This document shows positions 24,938 to 36,013 of a stretch of DNA of 64,000 nt, piece by piece. The translations under genes were made by a program, and so were the position numbers. This DNA is from Gonapodya sp. JEL0774 (lineage: Eukaryota; Monoblepharomycota; Monoblepharidomycetes; Monoblepharidales; Gonapodyaceae). The notes below the pieces were generated by a model. It had not been told where the DNA came from, made no database searches, and saw only the letters and a program-made list of their open reading frames with translations. Numbering within the stretch: the first letter of the stretch is position 1; every line of letters starts with the position of its first letter. The stretch spans positions 63,382-127,381 of the forward strand of contig JADIIX010000061.1 of NCBI GenBank assembly GCA_027604505.1, given 5' to 3'.

Positions 24938-25991
24938 CCTTCCAAAGTGTGAAACGTTGATGGCTGAAGATCTGATACCAGAATGACTTTTGCTTGATAT
25001 GGACACTTTTATGACGATCAAGCTCAGCCCTTTAATTCCCCCATCCTGTAATTATTCGGACGCTGCATATTACGTTCACGGATGGATTTATTCCAGGGTC
25101 TTTTGTGGTCTCCCGCCCTTCGTTGAGTGCACCTCGCGCGCGCAAGACAGGAATCAAGCAAAGAAGCGTCTGCCATTTTCCATTTTCTCGCCGTTCCTGA
25201 CTATTCTCGGACTTTTCTTATGGTGTGTCATTCGTGCGGTGGGGTCTGGCAAAGTCAAGCAGAGTAGTCAAGCGATCATTTTGTTATTGCGCAATCGATC
25301 CCCATGAACCTGGAACCTGAGGAGCACCCCTTTCAGTCAGAGTCCGAGGAACCGAAGAGCAGAAAACGGGTTTCCAGATGTTGACTTCCGGAAGTTTGAA
25401 TGTCCGTACCAGTTGAAAGTTCGTCTGGATGTAGCATGTGACATCATGGAATCACTCCACTTTTGAGGCTGACAGGGAGCCTTGCCGGGAGAGCAAAAAT
25501 CACCGCCCAAGAAAGGGCTGATCCACTGAGAACAAAGAAACTAGCAACTGCGCATGAGTAACATGTAATCAGACTGGCATGGCTTTCGGAAGGACTGGTA
25601 GTGTGACTGGACCCAGGGGCCAGGACCAACGAAGGGCCCGATGGACGAAGAATTATACTGCAAGGTAGCAACTCAACTACAAATATTCATCACGTACGTT
25701 AGGTGGTCCCGGTGAGGGCTGGTGGAAGCAAAGATCAACCACCGACAATTGGGGTTTGTCCCAACAAAGATAGCGCCATGTAAAGGCCAAGCCATCTAGA
25801 AAGTGACCAAGTATCCAGTACGCTACGACAAAGAGGGCTCCACAACGGTTTGGAGCACGAAAAATGGAAAGTTCGTGTAAGATGACGCGTTGGCCGAGAA
25901 TGGCCAGAGCCAGTTACGTGGTCATGCGCCCACAACAGTCTATTCTCCCACTTTGAACACGCTCCCCTGCGCTTCCATCGTCCTTCTCACC
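24938..25991. other. intergenic, about 1.05 kb, one doubtful membrane-protein-like frame
   Basis: No gene can be supported with confidence. On the minus strand around 25925-25690 and 25600-25444 two frames contain hydrophobic, helix-like stretches (GALFVVAYWILGHFLDGLAF and SFFVLSGSALSWAVIFALPA). No start codon or fully consistent splice links them. The rest holds the upstream region of the OPT gene. Confidence 0.4.
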
Positions 25992-28804
25992 CTACGCCGA
26001 CCCATCCACACACAGAATATCATTTGCCGCCACAGTCAAGGTCGAGTCGTTCAAGCTCGACTTGCCCAACACTCTGCCTACTTCCTCCCCTTCTCTGCCA
26101 CCACTTAGGAGATACAAGCTCCAACTCGAACCGACCGCCAGCTCAAATCCGCTTGGCGGTGTTGGTAAACAGCGTGAGCCATCCATGGCTGAAGGGATGG
26201 AGGCGGTGGGAGGATGAGGACGCATCCTGCGTTGTCCATCTGCTGCATTTGCAGCTGATTTCAACTTTCTTGGTGACGCATTCCTCATCCTGTCGGCTTC
26301 CTTCTCCTTGGCGCGGCGTTCTTGTGTGCCCTTCAGGGCATCCTACGGTATTGGAGACGAAAAAGACCGTTGGTGAATCGGCCATCATCCTCCACTCGAC
26401 CTTCAAAAGTTCTAACAACCTTGAACGCCCTCAAAAACCTTGCAAACTCCCCCAAAAGTTCCTCCGCCGACATGTCGCCGGACTCTGCTCCAACGCACTC
26501 GCCACCGAAGTCCGCTTCAACAGCTCCTTGATCCCACGGCAGCGTGCATTGGCAGACTGGAAAACGCCCTTTGCGTGGGAAAAGAAGGTGTCTTCTTCAC
26601 CCGAAGGTTTGGACATGGCGGAGTCAAGGAGCTGTTGTGAACTCCTGATGAGTTTCTCGGTGTCGGACAGGGATTTGGTGAGCTCATCAAGACTGACTGC
26701 CAAGGCATAAGGAAAACCGATTCCGGTCAGTAAATTCGCAAACCTCAAATGTATTTTTTCAAGGCAGATGCTCAGAAGCTCACTGGCAGCCGCGGCCGAC
26801 ACGCTTTCCAACTCAGCAAATATCTCAACGGTAGCAGAAGGGACATGGTGTTCGAGAACGCCGGCAACGAAATCCAGCAGTGTGGTCTTGCCATCACCAG
26901 ATTTCGTGTCCTGGGAAACCTGAGAATGAAACGAACGTGTTCGGTTTGTCGAGTCGCTTGAATGCCGCTGAGCACGCGATTCCATCACTTACAGCGACGA
27001 TTGAGCTCAGCTCAAGCCCCACGGCAGTTGCCTAAATGCCGAGGAAGCACTCGCTTTGTGAACACCGAGCGATTTCGTACACCACAACTATAGCTGATGC
27101 CCACCTTTGCGTTCCCTCCGTTCATGTGGTTTCCCACCAAAGGGAGCGCCTTGAGAACAACGTCAAATGGCTCTGTGTTATTCCAACGCTGCGTGTAGCG
27201 AGGATTCCCCCTCGTGGATCTCACCTTGAACACCGTAGCGAGCGATTCGCTCGCAACAACCGACTCCAACGCCGTCGCCAGCGTGCGGCCATTCTGAAAC
27301 AATCCGAGAGAGTTTTGTCCATTCAAAGTGAGTGCGCTTGGACTCGACGCAAACAGAAACAGTTCAGGCCGTGCGCTCACCTGCGCGAGCTTACTCAAGT
27401 CGTCCGAGAGAGGGTTCATGGCAGTCCAAATTTGGAGTCGCTCCCTGATATGTGGGACGGACACGATCTAAATGAAGGAGCGACGCGTTGTGGTTATGCG
27501 TAAGAGTTCAGATCTGCTCAAACGAATCGGGTACAAGGTAACGACTCACCTTGTACACCACTTTCTCGTACTCCCGGAAGTCCGGAAACTTCTTCGCGTT
27601 GTTGATGACAACGTCATACTATAACCGTGAAGAGAGAGGAAGGGGTGTCGACCAAGGAAAACCACAATCCTCGACCACGCGCGCCGGTCACCGTTCCATT
27701 CAACAGCTTTGCGGCGATAAACGATACGAAAGGAGCTTCCAATACATCCTTGTGCAATGTCACGAAGCCGTTGACGATGACGTGTTCCGGAACACCTCTC
27801 AGCTTGCGAAGCACGATCGCTGAAAGACAACAGGACTGTGAGCAAACCGCGCTCTGCAACAACGTAAAGAAGACACCAATTACATACCGAGCTGCTGGTA
27901 CTCTCGGTCATCCAGAATTTTGAGCGCCTGCGTACTTTGGGCTCGAGATGCGCCGGAATCCATCGATTTTCCGGTGAGTGCGGCAGGTGCCTTCACCGAG
28001 AATACGTTGTCGACCTTGTCATAAACATCGCCACGCAAAAGCAACTCGTCGAGAGAAAGATCGTCAGGTGAGGGACTGGACGCTTCATTCTCCGCTTTCT
28101 GGCGAGAACGACGGGACTTGCGGTTCCACTTCCCCCAGATCGTTGAGCCTGGGTCGGAGAGTACCCGCCAGAAAACCTGTCGGATTTTCTCTCGAGCTGG
28201 CTTGTGCAAACCGTTCGGAACGCTTCGTTGGCCGGGAGGTGGGGGCGGTGCCAGGGTTGGGCGGCACGATACAGGAGGAGGAGGAGGGATCCCAGAAGAA
28301 AGTCCCGTGTGAGCGGAGGTGGAGGGGGTAAAGCCAAGTGAGTTGGTGGCAGTGGGGGTGGCGGGGGCGGGGGTGGGGGTGCGGCCACTGTGCAAGGCTG
28401 GTCGCACAGGAGAGAAGGGAGGGGTGGCACATCGTCCGGGACCACGGTGTCCACCTTCAGTGAGCTGACAGGTTCGGTGTCACGGTTGGTTTGACATGTC
28501 ATGTCGGAAGAGGGTGGTCGAGACGAGCAGTGGGTGCAGGGTCGGAGCAACTTGGTGCTCGCCATCGGCACCGAGACGGAATTGCTGGAATAGTAATCAA
28601 TGCATTGTATCAATTTTATGCAAAAATGCAGAGTTTGCGAGTCGCAGACGTACGATTTCCCCAACCGTCATTCTCAAGGACAGGCGTCTCGCCCCGCATG
28701 TGCACACTGCATGAAGCAGCTTGCGGAGGCGTGATTGTGTGACAACTTGTGCGAGTCGGGTGACGGTGGCCGAGTATCCAGGGATGCTAAAGAGAGAGCT
28801 GAAC
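25992..28804 (-). CDS. formin (FH1-FH2), frame break in the FH2 domain
   Basis: Actin-nucleating formin. Exons on the minus strand: 28804-28654 (FSSLFSIPGYSATVTRL), one from 28584, then a proline-rich FH1 (IPPPPPVSCRPTLAPPPPP). The FH2 domain runs through KIRQVFWRVL, LKILDDREYQQLAIVLRKL, YDVVINNAKKFPDFREYEK, IVSVPHIRERLQIW, the hallmark LVGNHMNGGNAK and DTKSGDGKTTLLDFVAG. The FH2 end MSAEELLGEFARFLRAFK and the basic tail ALKGTQERRAKEKE lie in a different frame from the preceding exon, with no room for an intron at 26511-26524. As written the protein stops early after LQGF. The N-terminal region is only about 100 residues, so no GBD/FH3 domain is seen; the 5' end is uncertain and may lie further up. 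Confidence 0.82.
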
Positions 28805-29320
28805 CTGGTGGGATCGGTACGTAAGCGTCAGCGCAACGGCCAGCCAAGAAAACGTGGGGGATCGTCTTACATGTTAGATGTCTTGAAAGAGGATAGTTCG
28901 GAATCTTTGTATGGTAGACAAGTTTCACTTGAATAGTGTAAAACTGGTGTAGGAGTTTACTTTGATTACTCTTGCTTGCAATTACAGTAATTTGTGCCTG
29001 AAACGGCGAAGTGCGAAGACCGTGCGGGAATGATGTGGCAGGGTTCAGTTGAGAAGAAGAGGTGCACAGGAAATAGAAAACCACTGGAATGCCCTACCAA
29101 TCCAGGAACTCAGGACATTATACTATTGGACGTCACGACTCAAGAAGCACCGCCGGACTTGTCAACCGGGCATGCTGGCTGGACCGCTTTAGGTCTTTGT
29201 CCCAGACTCGCAAACGTCACAAGAAGCAACACAAACATTCATTGGAAACAAACAATTATCTGTAATTTTGCAACTCCAAAAGATACAAATAGTCCGAAGA
29301 AAACGAACCGTTCCCCATCC
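28805..29320. other. intergenic, nothing recognised
   Basis: About 515 bp between two genes on the minus strand. The part near 28870 has a GTAAGA donor, suggesting a short upstream exon of the formin (the start codon ATG may be split AT|G by an intron at 28874-28805), but the exon cannot be bounded. No other feature was seen. Confidence 0.35.
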
Positions 29321-29997
29321 TCACTTTGCTACGACACTCGCCCCACCCAACAGCGCCACCCCCGTCACCAAGACGGCCGAGTTCGGAGGTTGGGGTGGAT
29401 ACGTTGGTTGTGGGAAAAGATCCACCCCGACTGCAGACGAGATTACTGTGCGAACACCCTGTGCGAATGCCGCAGCGTGGTTCGTTTCGCCGCGATCGTC
29501 ACCGAAGCCACCGAGGATTGCCGTGCCCGAGACCTCGAGTTGCATGTTGGGAGGAGCGTGGATGCTAACGCCGCCCCTAAAACAAGAAATGAAAATCAGA
29601 GAAAGGAACCATCTCATCGTAGTGTGTCAACAACAACGCACATCAACGAGTAGCACTCAATCTGTGTCACCCCACCCGGTTGCAGTATGCCACCTCTCAG
29701 ATCGATATCGACCCCTCCCAGGACAGCGTACGCAACGATCCGTTTTGGAATCACACGTCCTGAGAACTTCTGGTTGGTACCTCCAAGCAACGCGTAGAAC
29801 GACTTGTCGTCGTCGTAAAAGTGGCCGTAAGTGAAGCCAGGAGGTGGGAAAGGCACTGAAGGTGCCGGTACTACGTAGGGTGGCGGAGGGTGGACGGGAG
29901 GGAAAGGAGCACTTGGTGGGAAAGGCGCGACTACATTGGGTGCGGGCGTTGGTGCTGTGCCGAATCCAGCTTCGGATGCCTTTGACGATGCGACCAT
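29321..29997 (-). CDS. small protein with proline-rich N-terminus and LiaF-like domain
   Basis: Two exons (29997-29642 and 29576-29321) join across a 65-bp intron to 203 residues. The first 55 residues are Pro/Ala-rich (PFPPSAPFPPVHPPPPYVVP) without a transmembrane helix. From residue 60 the sequence matches the pattern of the bacterial LiaF/YvqF C-terminal domain (cell-wall-active-antibiotics response family): FYALLGGTNQKFSG, then VAYAVLGGVDIDLRGG, a GGVSIHAP strand, VSGTAILGGF and LVTGVALLGG. The regularly spaced LGG-x-hydrophobic turns suggest a right-handed beta-solenoid-like fold. In bacteria this domain follows four membrane helices and senses envelope stress; here the helices are missing. 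The intron shows it is a fungal nuclear gene and not contamination. Its function is unknown. Confidence 0.72.
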
Positions 29998-30492
29998 TAT
30001 GGATTTGAATTGGTTTGGTTGATACGAAAACAATGTGATGAGAATCCGCGAATTCGGTAGGTTTTATCAAGAAGGGAATTGCTTATGGTAGCTTAGTCTT
30101 TCGGCGTCAGTGCTTGCGGTGGAAGGGGCGGCCTTGCGTACTTCTTGCGTGCCAGTCCACCCCGAAAAATTAGCCGAGGAACCCAGATCCAATCCTCAAA
30201 TTTTGCCGCATCGGCCATTCAGCGAGAGCTCATGGCTCATGTAATCTTCCATTTTGAAATAATTGGGAGAGTGGGATTGCAGTTTAGATTGTGACGATAC
30301 TTTCGATTCATGCTGTTCAGCAGTATTTGTTCCGATTCAAAATGCATGCAGCTAGCAACTGACATTTCTGTCGGACTATCGTCTTCTATTCTCGAATCGG
30401 TAAACTGGACGTTTTGATTCGTGTATTAATGTCACCAAAAAACATCCCTCTTCCCTTTCAACTGAGCCGACCAAACCACCCCGATCAGGACC
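29998..30492. promoter_or_regulatory. divergent intergenic/promoter region
   Basis: About 495 bp between the start codons of the LiaF-like gene (-) and the F-box gene (+). It is AT-rich around 30240-30440 and contains no supported exon. By position it holds both promoters. Confidence 0.45.
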
Positions 30493-32105
30493 ATGCTCAA
30501 ATCTCTGCGTAAAATCAGATTCCAAAAGTCAAAGATACTACAGACACCTTCGCAGGCACGTCGCGTTTCTTGCCTTGGTCCTCGGGGCTGCTTTCCTCAT
30601 GGGATGACAATCCCCATTTCCACCCACAGCACGCCCCGATCGCGTTGCTTCCCGACGAAGTTTTGCTGAGCATCTTCCGACACCTCACTCCAGCCGACCT
30701 TATTTCATCCGTTCCATTTGTCTGCCTGCGATGGTCTCGGGTCCATAGAGACGTTTTTGAGGACCGAGGTCACATTCCCGTCGAGGTGGAGGTCGTGCTG
30801 ACGAGCACTGGGGCACGAGATCTCGTTCCTTTCATGCCCACTCCGTTCGCTTGGCTGTGGTGGCACCGGCTCTATCGACGGGTGAAGCCAGTCACCATTG
30901 AAGGAAGGGAGAGCTCAGACTCGCGACAGGTGCTTCTGTACGCGGGATTCCTCCAAGTGCTCGTTCCGGTCAACGCTATCACCTCCCCTCAGCATCTCGA
31001 ATCCGCTTTTCAGTGGATGATCGCCAAAAAGTACTCTCCCAGTCGGTCCCGTCGGGTACCGGTGGCCAATTCGAGCTTCCGCGCGACCCGGAGGTCGCCG
31101 TTTCACCCAGTCATTCGAAACGTCGTTGTGGACATGGACATCCATTCGTTATCGAGCATGCAAGTCTCGGAAACTGTCCCTCATCTGGAGGTTGCCTTGT
31201 CGTCCTGTTCTTCAGAAGGAGTGTCAGTACGGGGATTGTACAAGGGTGCTCTCCTACCTTGGTGGTCGTGTCTGGACACAAACACCGCAAAGCACGTGAG
31301 GACCCTGACTCTCGACATCACTTCCCTCCCTTTGCTGAATGGGGGTGGGGCGCCGTCCTTTTTCGAAGTCGTCCGCATGTTTCCAAGCGTATCTCGGGTG
31401 AAGATACATTTGCGACGAGTTCATGCCCACGAAGACGATTTGTTTAATTCTTTGCTTTTTATGTTGATGTCTACTTTGCCTTTGGAGAACGTCACTGCTC
31501 TGGACGTTGTTTTCGCGTCGTTTCCCAGCTCCGATATACGAGGCATCGGTATGGGATCGACGTATCTCTTATTTGTGCTGATACCAAAGGCTTTTCCAAA
31601 TCTCAGAGCGTTTGGTACGATTGGATCAGAGCACTTTGCGGGAACGGAAGATATTCACCCCGACCTGGACCGCTCCGATTTCCAGAGTATTCGGTCACTA
31701 GCGATTCTACCAGGGTCAAAATTTTACAGCCCTGACGGTGGTCCTATCACAGCGAGGGATGTAGACGGTTTTCTCTACTCTCTCTTCGATGTGTTTCGAA
31801 ACGTTGAGCGACTTGTGATTAAACTCAACAGCACAGATGCAAATTACCGTCACCGGGGTAGAGAGAGCCTGGAAGCGCTGGACAGGACTGCACTCATTTG
31901 GATGGAAGCTCTCTCACGCACTGAACACGTTCGAGAGGTCGTGTTCGAGGGAGCTCGGGGTGCGAGACCGAACGGAGAGTTCACGGGTGACAACGCACGG
32001 TTCCTTGACGATTTTGTCGAGATAGTGGTGAACAAGTGTGGGCATCTTGGTGTCAAAGTTTCCGGTGGTTGTGTGAGGTCAGACCTCGGAGCGCTGATGG
32101 AATGA
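30493..32105 (+). CDS. F-box protein
   Basis: Probable substrate-recognition subunit of an SCF ubiquitin ligase. The long exon is open to 32105 but has no early ATG. An ATG at 30493 with a 16-nt exon (30493-30508), a GTAAAA donor and a CAG acceptor at 30553-30555 joins in frame, giving 521 residues; this short 47-bp intron is tentative. The F-box is at residues about 25-60: IALLPDEVLLSIFRHLTPAD then SVPFVCLRWSRVHRDVF. The remainder has leucine-rich, alternating strand/helix character (for example HVRTLTLDITSLPLLNGG and NVTALDVVFASFPSS), as in irregular LRR F-box proteins of fungi, but no regular repeat can be counted. The substrate is unknown. Confidence 0.78.
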
Positions 32106-32696
32106 GAGACTTTTGGAAAGAGACCTTCGAGAGAAGGGATGTCGTCAGTTGGAGCACCCAGCCCATATCTATCTATCTATTTATCTATCTGGGAGTGCAC
32201 TGGCCGAATACGGACTTGACGTGGGTCGACCCTGCCTTGGGGGCGGGACCCCAAACCAGAGATGCTAAGAACTGACCTCTAAGGGACCAGGTTCAACGGT
32301 GGTGGAGAGTGCAAATGAGATTTTGACTTATTGAGTGATCGGAAAGTGTAGGATTTTGAGGGGACAGCTACCATGTTGTTGGGGGCTGATGGAGACTGTG
32401 GGCAATGTGAACGCGTTGATTTTCCTGTTACAGCTCCGTCGAGTCTTTGCAATGAGCTGTCAATGAGCTCAGGTTAAATGAGTTATTAAGAGAATGATGG
32501 ATTGGTTGGTGATTTTGTTGTCATGTGGCCAATGTTCGGCACATCCCGGGTAGCTCCAGTGGCCACATGACCCCACTAAGCAATTGGCGAGTTTGAGCTC
32601 CAACTGTTCCTTCGCGCTTTTATAAAAATCAGACGAATTTTGGTATCGATTTCTAATTAACGCCAAGTCGAAACTTTTCTTTAATCCCGATTCCAA
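32106..32696. other. intergenic with a short ATCT-type microsatellite
   Basis: About 590 bp between two plus-strand genes. It holds an imperfect (ATCT)n tract at 32165-32190 shortly after the F-box stop codon. The rest is AT-rich with no supported exon. Confidence 0.5.
32165..32190 (+). repeat. imperfect ATCT tetranucleotide microsatellite
   Basis: About six ATCT units, one altered to ATTT, in the 3' flank of the F-box gene. It is likely to vary in length between strains. No functional role is apparent. Confidence 0.8.
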
Positions 32697-35600
32697 ATGG
32701 CCGCCGCTCCATCGACGTCGCAGAATGCGACTCCAGCTCCACCGGCATCGTTGGTCTGTCCCCTGACTCAGGTCCTGTTTGTAGATCCCGTCGTCGACCA
32801 TGAAGGCAACTCGTTCGAGAGGGAGGCGATTGAGAAGTGGCTTGATAGGAATCCAAGCTCTCCTATCACGAGGTCACCGTTGGAAAAGAGGTGGGGTTTG
32901 CTCTACCATTGTCTCCCGGGCAAGCAACATCTCAAAGTATCAACATTTTGATATTTTATTTCTCGATACCTTTTTAACATACAAAGCATGCTGGCACCAA
33001 ATCGCGCGCTGAGAACGCTCGTGGAGGAGTGGTGTGCTGCAAACAACGTCCCGCTTGTTGGCACTACACAGACCGCACCGACCGCGAACTCGACCGACGT
33101 GGCAGCGGCGACTGCGACACCACTTCAATCTCAATCTCCTACTCGGACACCGTCCGCGCACAAGAACACAAACCTCTCGCTCTCTCTTTCCGCCCGTCCT
33201 CTGCGCTCCTCTGACCTGCCCGCCAACGACCCTAACCCCCTGTCCGCCGACCACGACGAATACCTCGTGCTCGTCTCAGTCACCCCGCCTGTTCACCCAA
33301 ACTCCCAAGACGGTCTCACCTACGTCGAACCCCCCCAACCTGCTCGTCCAGCTACCACTCCGGCCGCCGGCACCACCACGCCGCCCATCACCCCTCCGCA
33401 ACTCCCGACCACATCGACAGACCTTATTGCGGTTGTGGACGTGTCGGGATCTATGGGCATTGAAGCCACCTTCCAGGACGAGAACGGAAAAGCCGAGTCG
33501 GCCGGGTTGACGGTGCTCGATGTCGTCAAGCACGCTGTGAGGTAGGTCCCCCTTTTGAGAGCCGCCAATCATGCGTGTTTTGATTACACACCCCCTGTGC
33601 TCGTTTCTGATCGCTCTGCTTCTGTTTGGCTCCACTCCCACTCGTGCAGAACCCTCGTTCACACCCTCGGCCCCAACGACAGGCTCGGTGTCGTTGCGTT
33701 CTCAGACGACGCGGAAATCATCCTTCCCTTGACTTTTATGGACACGTGAGTTGCGTGAACTGGTCTGTCTTGGCGCCCATCCTTTAGTCCACCGCGCTCA
33801 CCGGTCGCAACAACACAATGACCGTCCCTTCCCACAAATCCAGCCCCGGCAAAACCACTGCCGACACCAAGCTCGCCCCCCTCTCTGAACTCGCCTCCAC
33901 CAACCTCTGGTCCGGCCTGGACACGGCCCTGACCCTCTTCCGCAGCTCCGCACGCCGGCCCAACTGCACGCGCTCCATCTTCCTCCTCACCGACGGACAA
34001 CCCAACGTGGAACCGCCGCGCGGTACGCTGGGGATGATTCAACGGCTCAAGGACCAAGAGAACGGACTGCCGGTGGACCAGGTGACCACCTTTGGCTTCG
34101 GGTACTCCCTCGACTCGGCCCTCCTCCACTCCATCGCAGTCCAATGCGGTACTCCGGGCATGTACGGGTTCATCCCTGACAGCGGCATGGTCGGCACAGC
34201 CTTCGTCAACTCGGTCTCGGCGGTGGTGTCCAAAGTGCCGCTCCGGTCCCTCAAGGTCAAGCTCGACCTCCTGGATGCCAGCGGGGCCATGGTCCACCCC
34301 AAGGAGACAGAGGCAGTTGCCGTGGGGGCGCAAGTGCCTATGCTTGTCACGTCGTGGGGGGCGGAGTTGAACGTTGGGACGGTCGGGTACGGCCAGTCGC
34401 GCGACGTGGTGGTGCGTGTCAAGGTTCCCAAGGGGGCCTCGGGCGACCTCAAGGTCAACGCCACGCTGAGCTACGAATCTCTGGCCGGTGATGGTGAGAG
34501 AGGCTCTGCTCCTCCACCTTCGACTACGTCCGCAGCCTCGCTCTCCCTCCGCGCTGCACCATCGGAGGCCGACTTTGCGGCCGTCACCCACCACCTCCTC
34601 CGCCAGACCTTTTCCCGAACTCTCATCTCATGCGTCGACAAGGCCACCGCGCAAAACGCGACGGAGACGGAGTTCCGGGCCGCACAGAGCCTCCTCAAGG
34701 ACTTTGTGGACGTTGCGAACCGGCTCGCCAGGGAGGTTGAACGGTCACCCTCGGTTGGTGTATCAGCTCCAGGCGGGTTCGTGAGGGACGTCAAGGCCAG
34801 CACCAAGGGCTTGATGGAAGATGTGAAGGGGCAGGCGACCTTGGCGTTGAGCAAGTATCTGTACTTTACCAGGTGGGGTCAGCACTATTTGAAGAGTTTG
34901 GCGAGGGCGCACTTGGTGCAGGGTGAGTAGAGGAGTGGTGACCCCGGTCCAGTGGTGGTGCAAGTGTCGCGGCTTCGTCATCTCACTCACACCCGTTCCA
35001 TTCCCCGCCATCCTCCCGCCTCCCCCTCTAACAGAATGCTCCAACTTCAAAGACCCGGGCCTCCAGCTGTACAACTCCGGTGGCCACCCGACGTCGCTGT
35101 TCTCGCGGTTCCGAGACACGGCCGACGACGCGTTTGGAAAGCTCAAGGTGGTTCCGTCGAGGCAGGCCACGGCGGGTGGACGGGGTGGGAGAAGGAGAGG
35201 TGGAGGGGCGCCGCAGGTGCAGATGGCGAGGTTGAACAACAGATACGGTGGTTGGTGAGTTGATGGGGGAAAGGTGAAAGAGACCATGGTCGGAAGAGTG
35301 CGTTTGTGGCGCGGTGCTGTTGGACTGTTGGAGAAGCACCGAAACTGAAGCTCATCGCTCCACCTGGTGTCTTTCTTGAATTCTTGCTCAGCTTCCTCCC
35401 CTCAACTCCTGTCCTCTTGGCAAACCAGAGCTACAAGTCCGTGGGGGAACTGTGCAAGGGCGATCTGGTCATGTCAATCTACGCACCCGGCGACGGTACC
35501 CACGGGTTGGGGACGGCGAGAGTGCGCGCTGTGGTGGTGCACCAGGGGCAATTTGAGATGGTGGAGGTGACATCGAGTGGGAAGGGGGTCCTCGTGGAGG

Positions 35601-36013
35601 GGGATATGCGTGGGGACCCCGGTCGGAGTGTTCACATCACAAAGTGGCACCCGGTGCTGTCCGCCGTGAACGGTTCCGGATCGCCCCGATGGATGTTCCC
35701 CGCCGAGCTGGCTTCGACGGTCTCGTGCACGGCGGACACGGTGTGCTCGGTCCTCCTGGAGCCGGAATTCGAGTCGCTGAATCTCGCCGAGGGTAAGGTG
35801 AGGGCACCACGGGAAACCCTTGCGATCGCACGTCCCCACACGGTCATCTTGTCCCGGTCGAACGTTCCTGCCATCACGCTGGCGCACGGTCTGAGGGACG
35901 CTGGGAGACGGGTAGCAAGCAAGGATGGCGGATGGGTCGGGTGGACGCATGTGGTGGAGCACGAGTTGTTCGGAACGGACGCAGTGGTGGAGCAGATGGA
36001 ATCGCGGATATAG
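32697..36013 (+). CDS. U-box / von Willebrand A / Hint domain protein
   Basis: Six exons (32697-32890, 32987-33541, 33650-33745, 33844-34922, 35035-35254, 35392-36013) join in frame to 921 residues. Residues 20-85 are a U-box (LVCPLTQVLFVDPVVDHEG, then AIEKWLDRN), the E2-binding fold of some ubiquitin ligases. After a Thr/Pro-rich linker comes a VWA domain with a complete MIDAS start, DLIAVVDVSGSMG, then RLGVVAFSDDAE, TNLWSGLDTAL and IFLLTDGQPN. A beta-rich segment follows (Vwaint-like), with CSNFKDPGLQLY. The last 210 residues are a Hint (Hedgehog/intein-type) domain. It begins at the nucleophile Cys in YGGCFLPSTPVLLA, with GELCKGDLVMS and a TKWHPVL block, and ends THVVEHELFGTDAVV. There is no signal peptide. 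Self-cleavage is possible but the usual terminal Asn is not visible. Confidence 0.88.

Noticed and set aside
27993-28664. long proline run PPPPPPPPPPLPP in another minus-strand frame over the formin FH1
   Set aside because: The frame does not continue into FH2. The FH2 frame has its own proline-rich FH1, so the longer run is probably an out-of-frame coincidence of the CC-rich DNA.
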